Below are positions 1-8,700 of a stretch of 16,086 nucleotides of DNA, in pieces. Each line of letters opens with the position of its first letter. Positions within the stretch are counted from its first letter, which is position 1. A program made the position numbers and the translations under genes. The notes beneath the pieces are model-generated. The model was not told where the DNA came from. It did no database searches and saw nothing but the letters and a program-made list of their open reading frames with translations. Source of the stretch: Chloromonas sp. AAM2 (taxonomy: Eukaryota; Chlorophyta; Chlorophyceae; Chlamydomonadales; Chlamydomonadaceae); NCBI GenBank assembly GCA_004335635.1, contig QAXH01002429.1, positions 140 to 16,225 of the forward strand, in the 5' to 3' direction.

Positions 1-8
1 GGGTACGA

Positions 9-48
9 ATACGGTATACGAGTATATATACGGCATATACGAGTATAC
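9..48. repeat. Near-tandem AT-rich duplication
   Basis: Positions 9-27 and 28-48 are imperfect copies of one unit that starts ATACGG and contains TATACGAGTATA. The second copy has two extra bases after ATACGG. It sits at the very edge of the window, so the array may extend to the left. Confidence 0.6.
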
Positions 49-247
49 AGCCTGAAAATATACGGTTTGGCACAACCCTACATATGCGACTTGCGCGTGT
101 AAGCCGAGACAGCCGCAGACCTTCGACACAGCATTCAACCGGCTGGCCGCCCTAAAAAGGACAAGTTGCCAGAAGGATACAGATTAATTATTAACCGTAG
201 CTTTGTAAACTACGCTCACCTGCTTTTTTCTTGAAATGTAATTGATT

Positions 248-263
248 CCGTAGTTGTCTACGG
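248..263. repeat. Perfect small hairpin CCGTAG-TTGT-CTACGG
   Basis: A 6-base stem with a 4-base loop: CCGTAG at 248-253 pairs with CTACGG at 258-263. Further CTACGG copies follow near 277 and 349. It may belong to the same degraded repeat family as the rest of the left flank. No function is inferred. Confidence 0.55.
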
Positions 264-399
264 ATCCCCCTCTCTACGGACCCCCCTTTTCAGGACAAAA
301 ATTGATTAATTATTTAGCAGGGATTGTAGATTTTTCGCCAAAATTAATCTACGGAAATATCTACGATCTGCGGCTAATCGCACCCCTGGTGGATGCTGG

Positions 400-1828
400 A
401 TGGATACGCTTCACTCAGACGGCGCGCTGTTTCAGCTGTGAGTATTGGGCAATGCATGTGACAACACAAAAAGTTGGTTTCCGTATGCAGGCGTAAGATC
501 CTGGAGGCAGAGCTCTCCAGCCTCAAGGAGAAGGTCTCCATTGTCCTCAGGAAGTCGCACAATGATGACCAGCTCATAGCAGCACTCAGGGCGGAGTTGG
601 TGCTGCTCAGGAAAAATGCTGCAGAGCCCACTGCCAGGTGAGAGGCGGCTAGCGTGAGCCCATGCCCAGTCCAAAGCAAATTTGATTGCTCCAACAGCCA
701 CTGTGGGATGCCTGCCTTGCCCTGACCTAGTCACTAAATTCAACTCAACATGACCTGCCTTGCTCTCACTCTAGGCACAGATGGTCGCTCCAGGTTCAGT
801 GACGCATACAGTCGAAGTGTTCGAGAGCTTTTGGCCGTGGTCTTGCCCGCATGTCCTGACCTGGTATGGCTGCCTACCATGGGCATGCCTGTGGCATTGC
901 CAAGTCCGTACCATCTCTGCCTGCTGTGCCTCGCAGCTCCTCCCGACCCACCCGGCCTCCGGTTGAAGAAGATGACGAGCTCTGGAGGGAACTCAGCGCA
1001 TTGAGAAGGCGATGTGCAGAGCAGAGAGCACAGGTAGATGGGAGGTGGCAGGCACTGGTAGTGTGTCTGCCTGTGTTGGCTGTTTGCACACCCATGTGTC
1101 CGTTTGTTGTCTGCACATTGTCGGTTTCCATGTCAAAAGTATGCCCCCGGTTGCATGGGCAATACCAGCACAGAGCATGCAATGTAATCCACGCATGTGT
1201 GCATGGTGGAACTGGTCACATATCAAGGCATGCAGAATGCCGTAATCACATGCACTAACTGAACACACTGATGAATGTTTTTGTGCAGGTCGAGCGCTAC
1301 GAAGCCACAGTGCAATCCCTGAACGACCGCCTATCAGCCGCCACCGCTGCAGCTGCCTCCAGCACCAGCGCAGCTGGCACAGCTGGTGCTGGAGCCAGCT
1401 GTAGCCGTGGCGGGACACCACCTTGGAACGGGGCCGCTAAGCGACCGTCATCCGGGATAGGCAGCTGTGGCAGAGCCAGTGGCCAGCTGCCTAGTAGAGG
1501 TGGCACGCCCTCGGATAACCCAGAACAATCTGATACCAGGGGTGATTTCAGTGCAGGGCAAGGTTATGCGGGTGCTGGGGCCAGCAGTCAGGGTAGGAGC
1601 AGTAGAGAGGAAGGTGGAACAGTGGAAAGAGCTGGGGCCAGTACTGCATTGGCACGTGCCCCATCAGCACGTGGGTTGACGCCTGTCGAGGTGCGGGAGG
1701 GAGCGGTGGATCAGCAGCTGCGACTGGCCCAGGTGGAGGTCAGCCGGCTGCAGGAGCTTGTGCAGCTGCTCCATAACCGGGTGCAGGAGCTGGAGGACGA
1801 GCTGGAAAGCGGGCAGGAAAGGGCCTAA
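400..1828 (+). CDS. Coiled-coil protein of unknown function, four exons, 273 aa
   Basis: Proposed exons are 400-437, 491-637, 937-1033 and 1289-1828 (stop TAA 1826-1828), 822 coding bases in total. The phases agree: CT|G at the first junction (GTGAGT donor, TATGCAG acceptor, 53-base intron), AG|C at the second (GTGAGA donor, CTCGCAG acceptor) and phase 0 at the third (GTAGAT donor, TGTGCAG acceptor). Residues about 14-56 (starting RKILEAELSSLKEKV) and 74-110 are charged, leucine-heptad-like helices. Residues about 111-235 are low-complexity and rich in Gly, Ala and Ser, with repeated SRGGTP-type motifs. Residues 236-273 form a last strong coiled coil (core VSRLQELVQLLHNRVQELED). I do not recognise a family; coiled-coil proteins of this kind often act as scaffolds, for example in cytoskeleton or cilia, but nothing here shows that. 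ATG 400 is the first in-frame ATG in a frame open back to 310. A further upstream exon is possible, because a 12-codon first exon is short. The exons are more secure than the start. Confidence 0.72.
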
Positions 1829-1973
1829 ACTTGAGGCTGCAGCGTTTTTGAGGCATGTCAAGGATTTCTGAGCACTCATATGACAAGGAAACACGACATA
1901 CTTGGTCTTTGTGCCAAACACGAGCCAGACTTGTTCTTTGGCGCAGGATGTCCTTGTGATGGTCTGTCGTCGA

Positions 1974-2107
1974 CTGTTGCCAATGTGCTGCCGCTGAGAA
2001 GCGATAATCAATGCACAAACACGGATTTTGTCTCCGTAATTGATTTCATGCGACAGAATGGGAGCACGCGTTTAACTTCCGACCGTAAGTCAGTATCGTG
2101 TGCTGAG
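1974..2107 (+). repeat. Dispersed repeat, copy 1
   Basis: This segment matches 14166-14305 in the same orientation over about 134 bases with few mismatches. The first 40 or so bases (from CTGTTGCCAATGTGCTGCCG onward) are almost identical. Later blocks such as AATTGATTTCATGCGACAGA and CAGTATCGTG are shared with small substitutions, and an insertion of about 8 bases is present in the other copy. No terminal inverted repeats or target-site duplications are obvious, so it is an unclassified interspersed repeat, possibly a short non-autonomous element or a fragment of a longer one. Confidence 0.85.
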
Positions 2108-2217
2108 TATACCCCAGCCTTTGCCCGTCGTCTGGGCCTTCTGTCGTACCGGAGACACAGCTGCATCGGGGTCAGATCAGTTCAGATCAGGATGGACGAG
2201 GCGACGGCGGCTTCTGA

Positions 2218-2264
2218 GCCTGATGACAGCTGCATCAGGACAGATGTTGGCGTTGTCATCAGGC
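2218..2264. repeat. 11-base inverted repeat
   Basis: GCCTGATGACA at 2218-2228 is the exact reverse complement of TGTCATCAGGC at 2254-2264, separated by 25 bases. It could form a cruciform or an RNA stem-loop if transcribed. No adjacent target-site duplication or U-tract is seen, and the role is unknown. Confidence 0.7.
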
Positions 2265-2321
2265 CCAGAGAGTGCCTCTCTACAAATGTTTCTTGCCTTC
2301 CACGACAGCTTCCGCACAGCA

Positions 2322-2365
2322 GTGCACCAGGCTCACCAGGCTTGTGCACCAGGCTCACCAGGCTT
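2322..2365. repeat. Perfect 22-base tandem duplication
   Basis: The unit starting GTGCACCAGG and ending CACCAGGCTT occurs twice back to back at 2322-2343 and 2344-2365, with no mismatch. The unit itself contains two copies of CACCAGGCT. Such an exact repeat suggests recent slippage or duplication. Confidence 0.85.
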
Positions 2366-2430
2366 GTCGTATTCAGCGTAAATGCTGCTGACTCACACGT
2401 CCCTCTCTAGAAAGGCATCTCGGATTGCTA

Positions 2431-2466
2431 TCCAGGTTTAGAACTGCATCCAGGGTTAGAACTGCT
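2431..2466. repeat. 18-base tandem duplication
   Basis: TCCAGGTTTAGAACTGCA (2431-2448) is followed directly by TCCAGGGTTAGAACTGCT (2449-2466), with two mismatches in 18 bases. It is a simple local duplication with no further copies seen. Confidence 0.8.
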
Positions 2467-3782
2467 AGCAACTTTTTTCTTTCAAAGGCCACCCCGCCGT
2501 GCTGTTATGCGCTGTTACATCATCATCAGCGGCCACTGCTCCTAAGGGTCAGAGTATCCTTTCCATTGATGGGTAGAAGAGATCTGTGACTTTCATTTCA
2601 TTCATTACATAGCTTCTCATGGTTCAACCCACGATACCGCAGGACCAACCAGCTAGGCGCTCAGCAGCAGTCAACATCACCATCCTAGACAAAGCATGGG
2701 CATGATGCCCCCAAAAACCAAGCACATGCAAGGTTCAGGGTCCTCTGGAAGGACTGTTTGGGAGCTAAATAGAAGAAAAAGCGGTTGCTGGGTAGGCAAA
2801 GCCCAGTCATTACCCTCTGGCATTGACCTTGCATTGAGAGCGATGTGTTTCCAGCAATCTCCTACAGAGCGCGTACCACATTGCATGGTGGGCACGCAAA
2901 CATGCAGCATGCAGATGCATGTGGGTGCCCACATAGTGGTTCGCTATTTTGACAGGCCACATCTGCAGGCTGCAAGGGGAAAAGCTCGGATCTGGCTGGA
3001 AAACCCTTGCACATACCAAATTGTCCTGTTGTCATGGGTACCCAAACAATAATAACAACAATAACACAGACCACTAACACCACTGCCTCCAAAACCATCA
3101 ACCCTGTCCATCCAGCTGCCTTGTTCGTTGTCGTCTTCTGTCATCCTTTGGCCTGGGCGTGGATAGTCATGCCAGTGCGCCCTCCGGGGGATGCACCAAG
3201 GGAACCGCTGCCCAGCGCGGTTTTTGATCCTTCCTGGCTGCTGCAGCCTCATGTCGCTGCATGTTGTACTGGGCGAGGCCAGGCCCCAGGGCCCTTACCT
3301 TTGGACTTGCAGTGGCACAGAAAAGCGCTGCTGTTGCTGCCTCTACCGCAGCATTGGCATTACATGGTGCAGAGGAACTCCGGTTGTGCAATTACCATGC
3401 AAACGCTGCAAAACCAACGATACGTTAGTGGCAGTACACACAGTGACCAAGGGCTGGGGCGCCTGTCCTTTGAGAGGATTGCATTGGAGGCCATTCATTG
3501 GAGAATTCAAAGCTCACAATTCACATCGCAACAATTTGTTTCCGTCCCAAACACATGGCTGAAGCTTCCTGCTTGGAGTGCTACATGCTTGGAGTGGTAA
3601 TGTCTGCAACACTCGCATGAAGGTCCTGCATGGCAAATCAAACTGGCGTGATTGGAACCACGATGTATTGAGGGACGAGCTGTGTCTTGCGATTGTATCT
3701 GTATCTTGCATTCGCGCCCTGGTCCAAGTAGAGGTACGGCCGAGGTTGCCACATGATAGCACTAGGAGGGATTCTGGCAATC

Positions 3783-3816
3783 TGACGCTGGCATTTTGCT
3801 GACGCTGGCATCTTAC
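3783..3816. repeat. 17-base tandem duplication
   Basis: Two adjacent units starting TGACGCTGGCAT occur at about 3783-3799 and 3800-3816. Degenerate further copies (TGACAAAG...GCATCTTGC, CGACGCAGG) follow, so this is a small decayed minisatellite. Confidence 0.65.
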
Positions 3817-4057
3817 TGACAAAGCCTCTGCATCTTGCCGACGCAGGTTGTGCACTAACGAAGTTAGAGGTGCTGCTTTTCGTTGGATGACACCAACTAT
3901 TCGCATGCTTCCACATTCCAAAGCAGCTGGATGAACTGCTGCGCCTCGCGCAATCGAACAGAGTCGCCTTGCACGACACTTGCGACTGGTCCCATTTGTC
4001 GCGTGTGCGACCTCCTCTGGAACATGTGAGAATTTAACGTTGTGTCTAGTACCTTGC

Positions 4058-4095
4058 TCTAGGACGCTGCCGACGTCTAGGACGCAGCGCGTCGG
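4058..4095. repeat. Short direct and inverted repeat cluster
   Basis: TCTAGGACGC occurs at 4058-4067 and 4076-4085. CCGACG at 4070-4075 is complementary to CGTCGG at 4090-4095. The cluster lies about 620 bases upstream of the AP2 start codon and could be regulatory or simply repetitive; the sequence does not decide. Confidence 0.45.
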
Positions 4096-4710
4096 AGACC
4101 CGAGGGACAGTAGTTGTGAGCGTTTAGATCATTTTACGGGACGGTCAGACTAGAAGCTAGGAAGAGGCAGTGATCACAAGAGCTCGGCTGGTCCAAGATA
4201 GTATGTAACCTGGGCCCAAGTGCACTATGAGGATGCCTTGGGCCTGAGAGAGACCAGAATGAGCCCCTTGTGTTCGCTTGTAAATTGAAAGGTCGGATCG
4301 GACCAACATAGGACTCACACACAACGATAAGATGATCATCGTGACCACAGCCAGGGCTTGCTAATGCAGCATAGCAGCTTGTAAGCTTACGTCTCTTGCA
4401 TCTCTTGCGCCGCCGTCTTCTAACGCGGCGCCCTTCCTCGTCACCTTGATTTTCTCGGCGCCCGTTTGCCAAACAGCGAGCCCAGCCAAGCAGAGGCGCA
4501 CAAGGCACGTCTACAGGTGAGCTTTACAGATCAAACCTCGGTCCTCCGCAAGATCTGCCACGTAACTGAGTGCTCTTGCCCGGCACATCCTAATTCGCTG
4601 TGCAGCATTCCGTCGTCTTCGCAGTTTTTCCTTACACAGGGCTCTCGCCGCACTACGCCTTGCGACTCACACTAGCTACTTGGCCAGCCACTCATTAGCA
4701 ACATTTCAGC

Positions 4711-5217
4711 ATGCTTGGGTCGCCGCGGGCGGTCGAGCGGGAGAGCCTCAACGTTCGGCAGGAGGGAGCAAACACGACAGCAGGTGCAAGTGGGCGCGAC
4801 AGGGCAAGCCCAGGCGGAAGCCTGCCGCAGCCTGGCGGCAATCTGTCACCAAAGTCAGTGCCGCACGTTGCACAGGGGCAGCCAGGCGAACCAGCAACAC
4901 CTGGTGCATCACAGCCACCACTGCAAGCTTCCACGCATCCTTGGCCTCCAACCTGGCCACAGCAGCTGCGCAGCTCCTCACCAGCATCAGGACATGCCTC
5001 CTTAGACTCACTCCTACTGGCAGGCGGTTCTGCCCTTGGCCCACCAGTCACCACCTCCAACCCCACAAACAACTCTCCTTCCAAGTACGGCTCACTTCAC
5101 AACCAGCCTCAATCCTACAACAACAATCGCTACGTCACCACAGGTAGCAATTGGATACCGCCACAGCCATCCCGCTTAGCACTGGGCCCAGCTGATAATC
5201 GTTGGGCTTCACAGCAG

Positions 5218-5269
<52 letters not shown>

Positions 5270-5749
5270 CAGCATCTGCCCAGCCTTACCGGCTCATGTC
5301 ACTTCCCGAAGTAGAGCCCCTGCGCCCTACTCCACTCCCACCCACTCCAACAGAAGTCACCCGCCGCAGGACCACACAGGAAATGCTACTAAGCATGTTG
5401 GCAGGAACCAGCCCCTACGGTGACGAAGGCGGATATGGCAGTTTTGCCAGCACAACCGACTGCCTGTTTCACGAACTTGCACCCACGCTGACTCCAGACA
5501 GCAATGGTGGGGCCAATGCAACGTTTGCCAACTTCTTCAACGGACCCAACAACCCCAACCACCGCCAAGGCCGAGACGTACTCACTTGTTATGGTAGTAC
5601 TGGGCACAGCAGCAACGGCTACCTTGAAGGCACCCCTGTGGACATGGGCCAGGGAAGGCACCAGCCAGGAGCAATGGGTCCAATAAACATGGGCAGGCAG
5701 ATGCAGCTTGCAGGCGAAGTTGTTGGCGGTGTCAGCGGTGGCAGTTGCG
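4711..5749 (+). CDS. AP2 gene exon 1 (start codon, first poly-Q)
   Basis: It encodes residues 1-346 plus one base of codon 347. It is rich in Ser, Pro, Gly and Asn, with the pure Gln run at 5212-5268. A short less repetitive stretch, [20 protein letters not shown] at about residues 219-238, could be a binding motif but matches nothing I know. It ends at TTGCG|GTGAGT in phase 1. The ATG context is unremarkable. Confidence 0.85.
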
Positions 5750-8700
5750 GTGAGTGAAACCTGGCGGGCACTGAGGCACCACCAGGTCTTGACTGGTCAG
5801 CAAGTCGACTGTCCGTTGGGTGAATTGTCAAACCGTTACCTGTGCGTTGGCCAGTGGATGTCACATACTAATTGTAAGAACACAGTAAGCACACTGATCA
5901 GCGATGCACTCTCTATTCTGGTATCTGGTGCCTCTGGTAATGCCGCATTATGCCATGATGATGCGCATGACACACAGGCGCACTTTTGTTATGCACAGGT
6001 GTTACCAGTAGCAACAATGGCGGCACTGGCACTGCTGGTGGTGGTGGTGGTGGCACAGGACAAATGTATCATCTGCCTGTGCTCAACAGCACCTTGATTG
6101 GGCACCCATCAACGCCGGGTCAAGGGGGGCGCTCCAATGTCGAGCGCACGATTAGTGGCATTCCTGGCAGCTGGCTGCTGCAGGCGCTCCAGCAGCAGCA
6201 GCAACAGGAGCAGCAGGAGCAGCAGCAACAGCAGCAGCACCCAGACCACCAGCGGTACCGGCAACAGGAGCTGCTGCAACAGCAGCGCCTGCGCCAGCAG
6301 CGGCAAGAGCAGGAGCAGCAGCTCCAGAACCAGCTACAGCAGCAGATTCAGCACCTGCACCAGAGCCGGCAACAGCAGCAGCAACAGGGTCACCAGCAGC
6401 AGGGCCAGCAGCAGCTGCAGCTCCTCCAGCAGCACCGGGGTTCTATGAATCTTGGCTCTACAGGCCCTCCCCTGCCTGGCAGCCAAGAGCACATGAACCG
6501 GACTGGGTCTCTTATGGTGCCACTGGATACCATAAGCACAGGTGTGTGGGGGGTTGGTGGGTGGGTGAGAGTCATTACCTTGGGTGGGTCGGATACTGAT
6601 CCTGTACAGGCTTCCGATCATCTGATTCACCATGTACAGGTGCACACTAGCCAATAGGTGGGGTGTTACTGGCAGGTGCTCTTCTTTATGGATCTCGGCC
6701 GTTCTTGGTCTCATCCGTTCTTGGTCTGACGATTTACAGACTGCAACAGCAGTTTACGCCAAGGGGTGCCTGGCTGAGCCCCTCGACTAAAGTTGGTGTT
6801 ACTGGTCTACATCCGAACATGCTAAATGCTGTTAATGCTCAGATTGAAGCGTTTCTGGGCGCTTGCCTCAACATGGCTGCTCTGTCAGTGCACGTGTCAA
6901 CCTGTTCTTGTGCCCTGTGTAGTGGTTGCTGCTTGCTTAATAGAGGTAGAGCTGGTTGCGCGAGGAGTGCCTTACCAATACCCTGTCATGCTTTGCAGGT
7001 GGTGGTAATGTTACTGGTGGCGGTGGTGGTGGTCCCAGCAGGGGCTACTCCAGCATGCTCGAGCTGTCCAGCATGCAGCCTCTGGGCAGTGCCCTGCCTG
7101 ACACCCTCATGGGCGGGCCCCGCTCGGCCAGCCAGCCGCCGCCCCAGGTGCCCCTGAGCTCAAAGGTGGTGGCGCATGGGACTGGCGGTGGAGAAGGGGA
7201 CGATGTCGACCGCAGGCTCAGCCGCACGAGCAGCAAGAGCACGCAGCATGCCTTGGATGCAGCCAATGATTTGAACATGGCCCGGCGCAGGTGGGTGGTT
7301 GTGGGGCGGCTTGGGCGGGTGGATCAGGCCGGCAGGTGAGGATGAATGGACGCTGGGGCGGGATGGAGTCACGAGACCAGAGCAAATGTTGGTAAATCTT
7401 CGGAGAGGAGGAGAAGGCAGGTGGTGGCAGGTGGTCATGGTCAAGCGGGACGACATGTGGACAGATGCAGTTCAGAGGCGGGTGCAAGGAGTGGACTGTG
7501 ATTGGGTTGCGATTACATCGTCAAGGCTCCGGAATGCAAGGATGGCTGGGCGTTGGGATAGGAGTTGTGGGGCAAATGAGAGTGGAGACAAAGGCAGATG
7601 CAGTACGATTCACAGGTCCGAAAGGAAGGTCAAGATAGTCTGTGACTGGCTTGCGATGGATGAACAGCGGCATCCAGATCTCCAGTCCTGCACACTGTCA
7701 TTGGATAGCCAAGACATTCAGATGTCCAGACGTGCACATGCCGTTCTGCGTCCTCACAGGACGCTCCTATGTGCTTACAGGACGAACCGTCGCACAGCCA
7801 AGCAGGGCGCGCTGAAGCGCACCAAGTCTCTCGCAGGCACACCCCGCCACTCCGACGGAACGGGCGAGAAAGATGGAGCCGAGGAAGACAGTGACGAATA
7901 CAACCCTGCAAAGGATGCAGAGGCACAGTCCGATGAAGACGATGATGACTCGGGGTCGGAAGAAGCGGAAGAGGAGGACCAGTCGGATCATAGTAACAGC
8001 TCGAAACGGGCGCCGAAGCGGAAGCGTCGGGGGCGAGGCAGGGGCAGGGGTGGTGTGGCTGCAGGGCCGGCGGGAACGATGGTGGTGGCGGGGATGGCAC
8101 GCCGCCGCCGCTCAGTTGGTGCTGGTGGTAGTGGTCTAGCCGGGGCTGGCACCATTGTCGGTGGTGGTGGTGGTGGTGCTGCTGCTGGGGCGTTCAGGGG
8201 TTCAGGTGCTGGTGACAATGCAAAGGCTGTGGTGGAGGTGCCTCCGGCTCCTGTGGGTGCCAAGGCGCGTTCTTCCCAGTTCCGGGGCGTGACCCGGCAC
8301 AGGCGCAGCGGCAGGTGAGCATGAATGGGGTAGGGTTAGAAGTGTTGAAATCAGGACTATGAGTTGACTGACCATGGATGGTGCTGGCCGAGGACAGGCC
8401 AACACTGGGTGAGGTTGAATGGGTATCCTGATCATCTTTGTGATGCAATCATAATCGCATAATTCAGCATTTGATTTACGTAATAAATTCAGCAGTTCTT
8501 AAAAACGTCTTCTCTAGGGCTTTTAGGGCAGTCGCCGCAAAGTCGATTGAGTCCATTCCGCGCCGTCGTGCGGCTCCTGATCATGCCTCACGCCTTCGTC
8601 ACGCATGACGCCGTTCAGAGTTACTAGAAGCCGAAACTAACTGTTACCATGCCTGCCCTTCAGGTGGGAGGCACACATTTGGATTAAAGAGATCGGACGT

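Larger units (their letters stand above)
1..399. other. AT-rich repetitive left flank, no supported gene
   Basis: No convincing exon is seen here. The first 50 bases hold two near-copies of a roughly 20-base unit starting ATACGG and ending CGAGTATA (9-27 and 28-48). The hexamer CTACGG or its complement CCGTAG recurs across 190-360. A short open stretch after a CAG at 116-118 runs 22 codons to a TAA at 185-187, and TGTAA, the usual green-algal polyadenylation signal, lies at 204-208 and again near 236. This could be the tail of an upstream gene, but the open stretch is too short to call. The segment directly before 400 presumably contains the 5' untranslated region and promoter of the coiled-coil gene, although no TATA box is clear. 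Confidence 0.5.
1829..4710. other. Intergenic region without a supported gene
   Basis: This 2.9 kb stretch has many open frames on both strands, but none shows a recognisable domain, a credible set of phase-matched splice sites or a protein-like composition that holds up. The longest plus-strand open frame (3007-3600) is rich in isolated Trp, His, Cys and Met and looks like chance. The stretch holds one copy of a dispersed repeat (1974-2107), an 11-base inverted repeat (2218-2264), short tandem duplications (2322-2365, 2431-2466, 3783-3816) and a 10-base palindrome GTAAGCTTAC at 4381-4390. No TGTAA polyadenylation signal is seen in the first 2 kb after the upstream stop. Two lie near 4279 and 4378. 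The part next to 4711 should contain the AP2 gene promoter and 5' untranslated region. Confidence 0.55.

Noticed and set aside
119..187. Possible terminal exon (22 codons to TAA) followed by TGTAA
   Set aside because: It is too short to support, and the implied 3' untranslated region would be unusually brief. The coiled-coil gene can start at 400 without it.
254..437. Open frame from 254 as a first exon of the coiled-coil gene
   Set aside because: It begins at TTG, not ATG, and joined at the 438 donor it gives the wrong phase for the exon at 491. The frame with ATG 400 fits exactly.
3007..3600. Long plus-strand open frame (197 codons) upstream of the AP2 gene
   Set aside because: It has no domain or credible splice partners, and its composition is scattered with Trp, His, Cys and Met in a way typical of random translation.
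7299..7780. Upstream open extension of exon 4 as coding sequence
   Set aside because: It lies inside an intron with a good donor at 7291. Reading through from exon 3 hits a stop at about 7337-7339, and the translated stretch is not protein-like.
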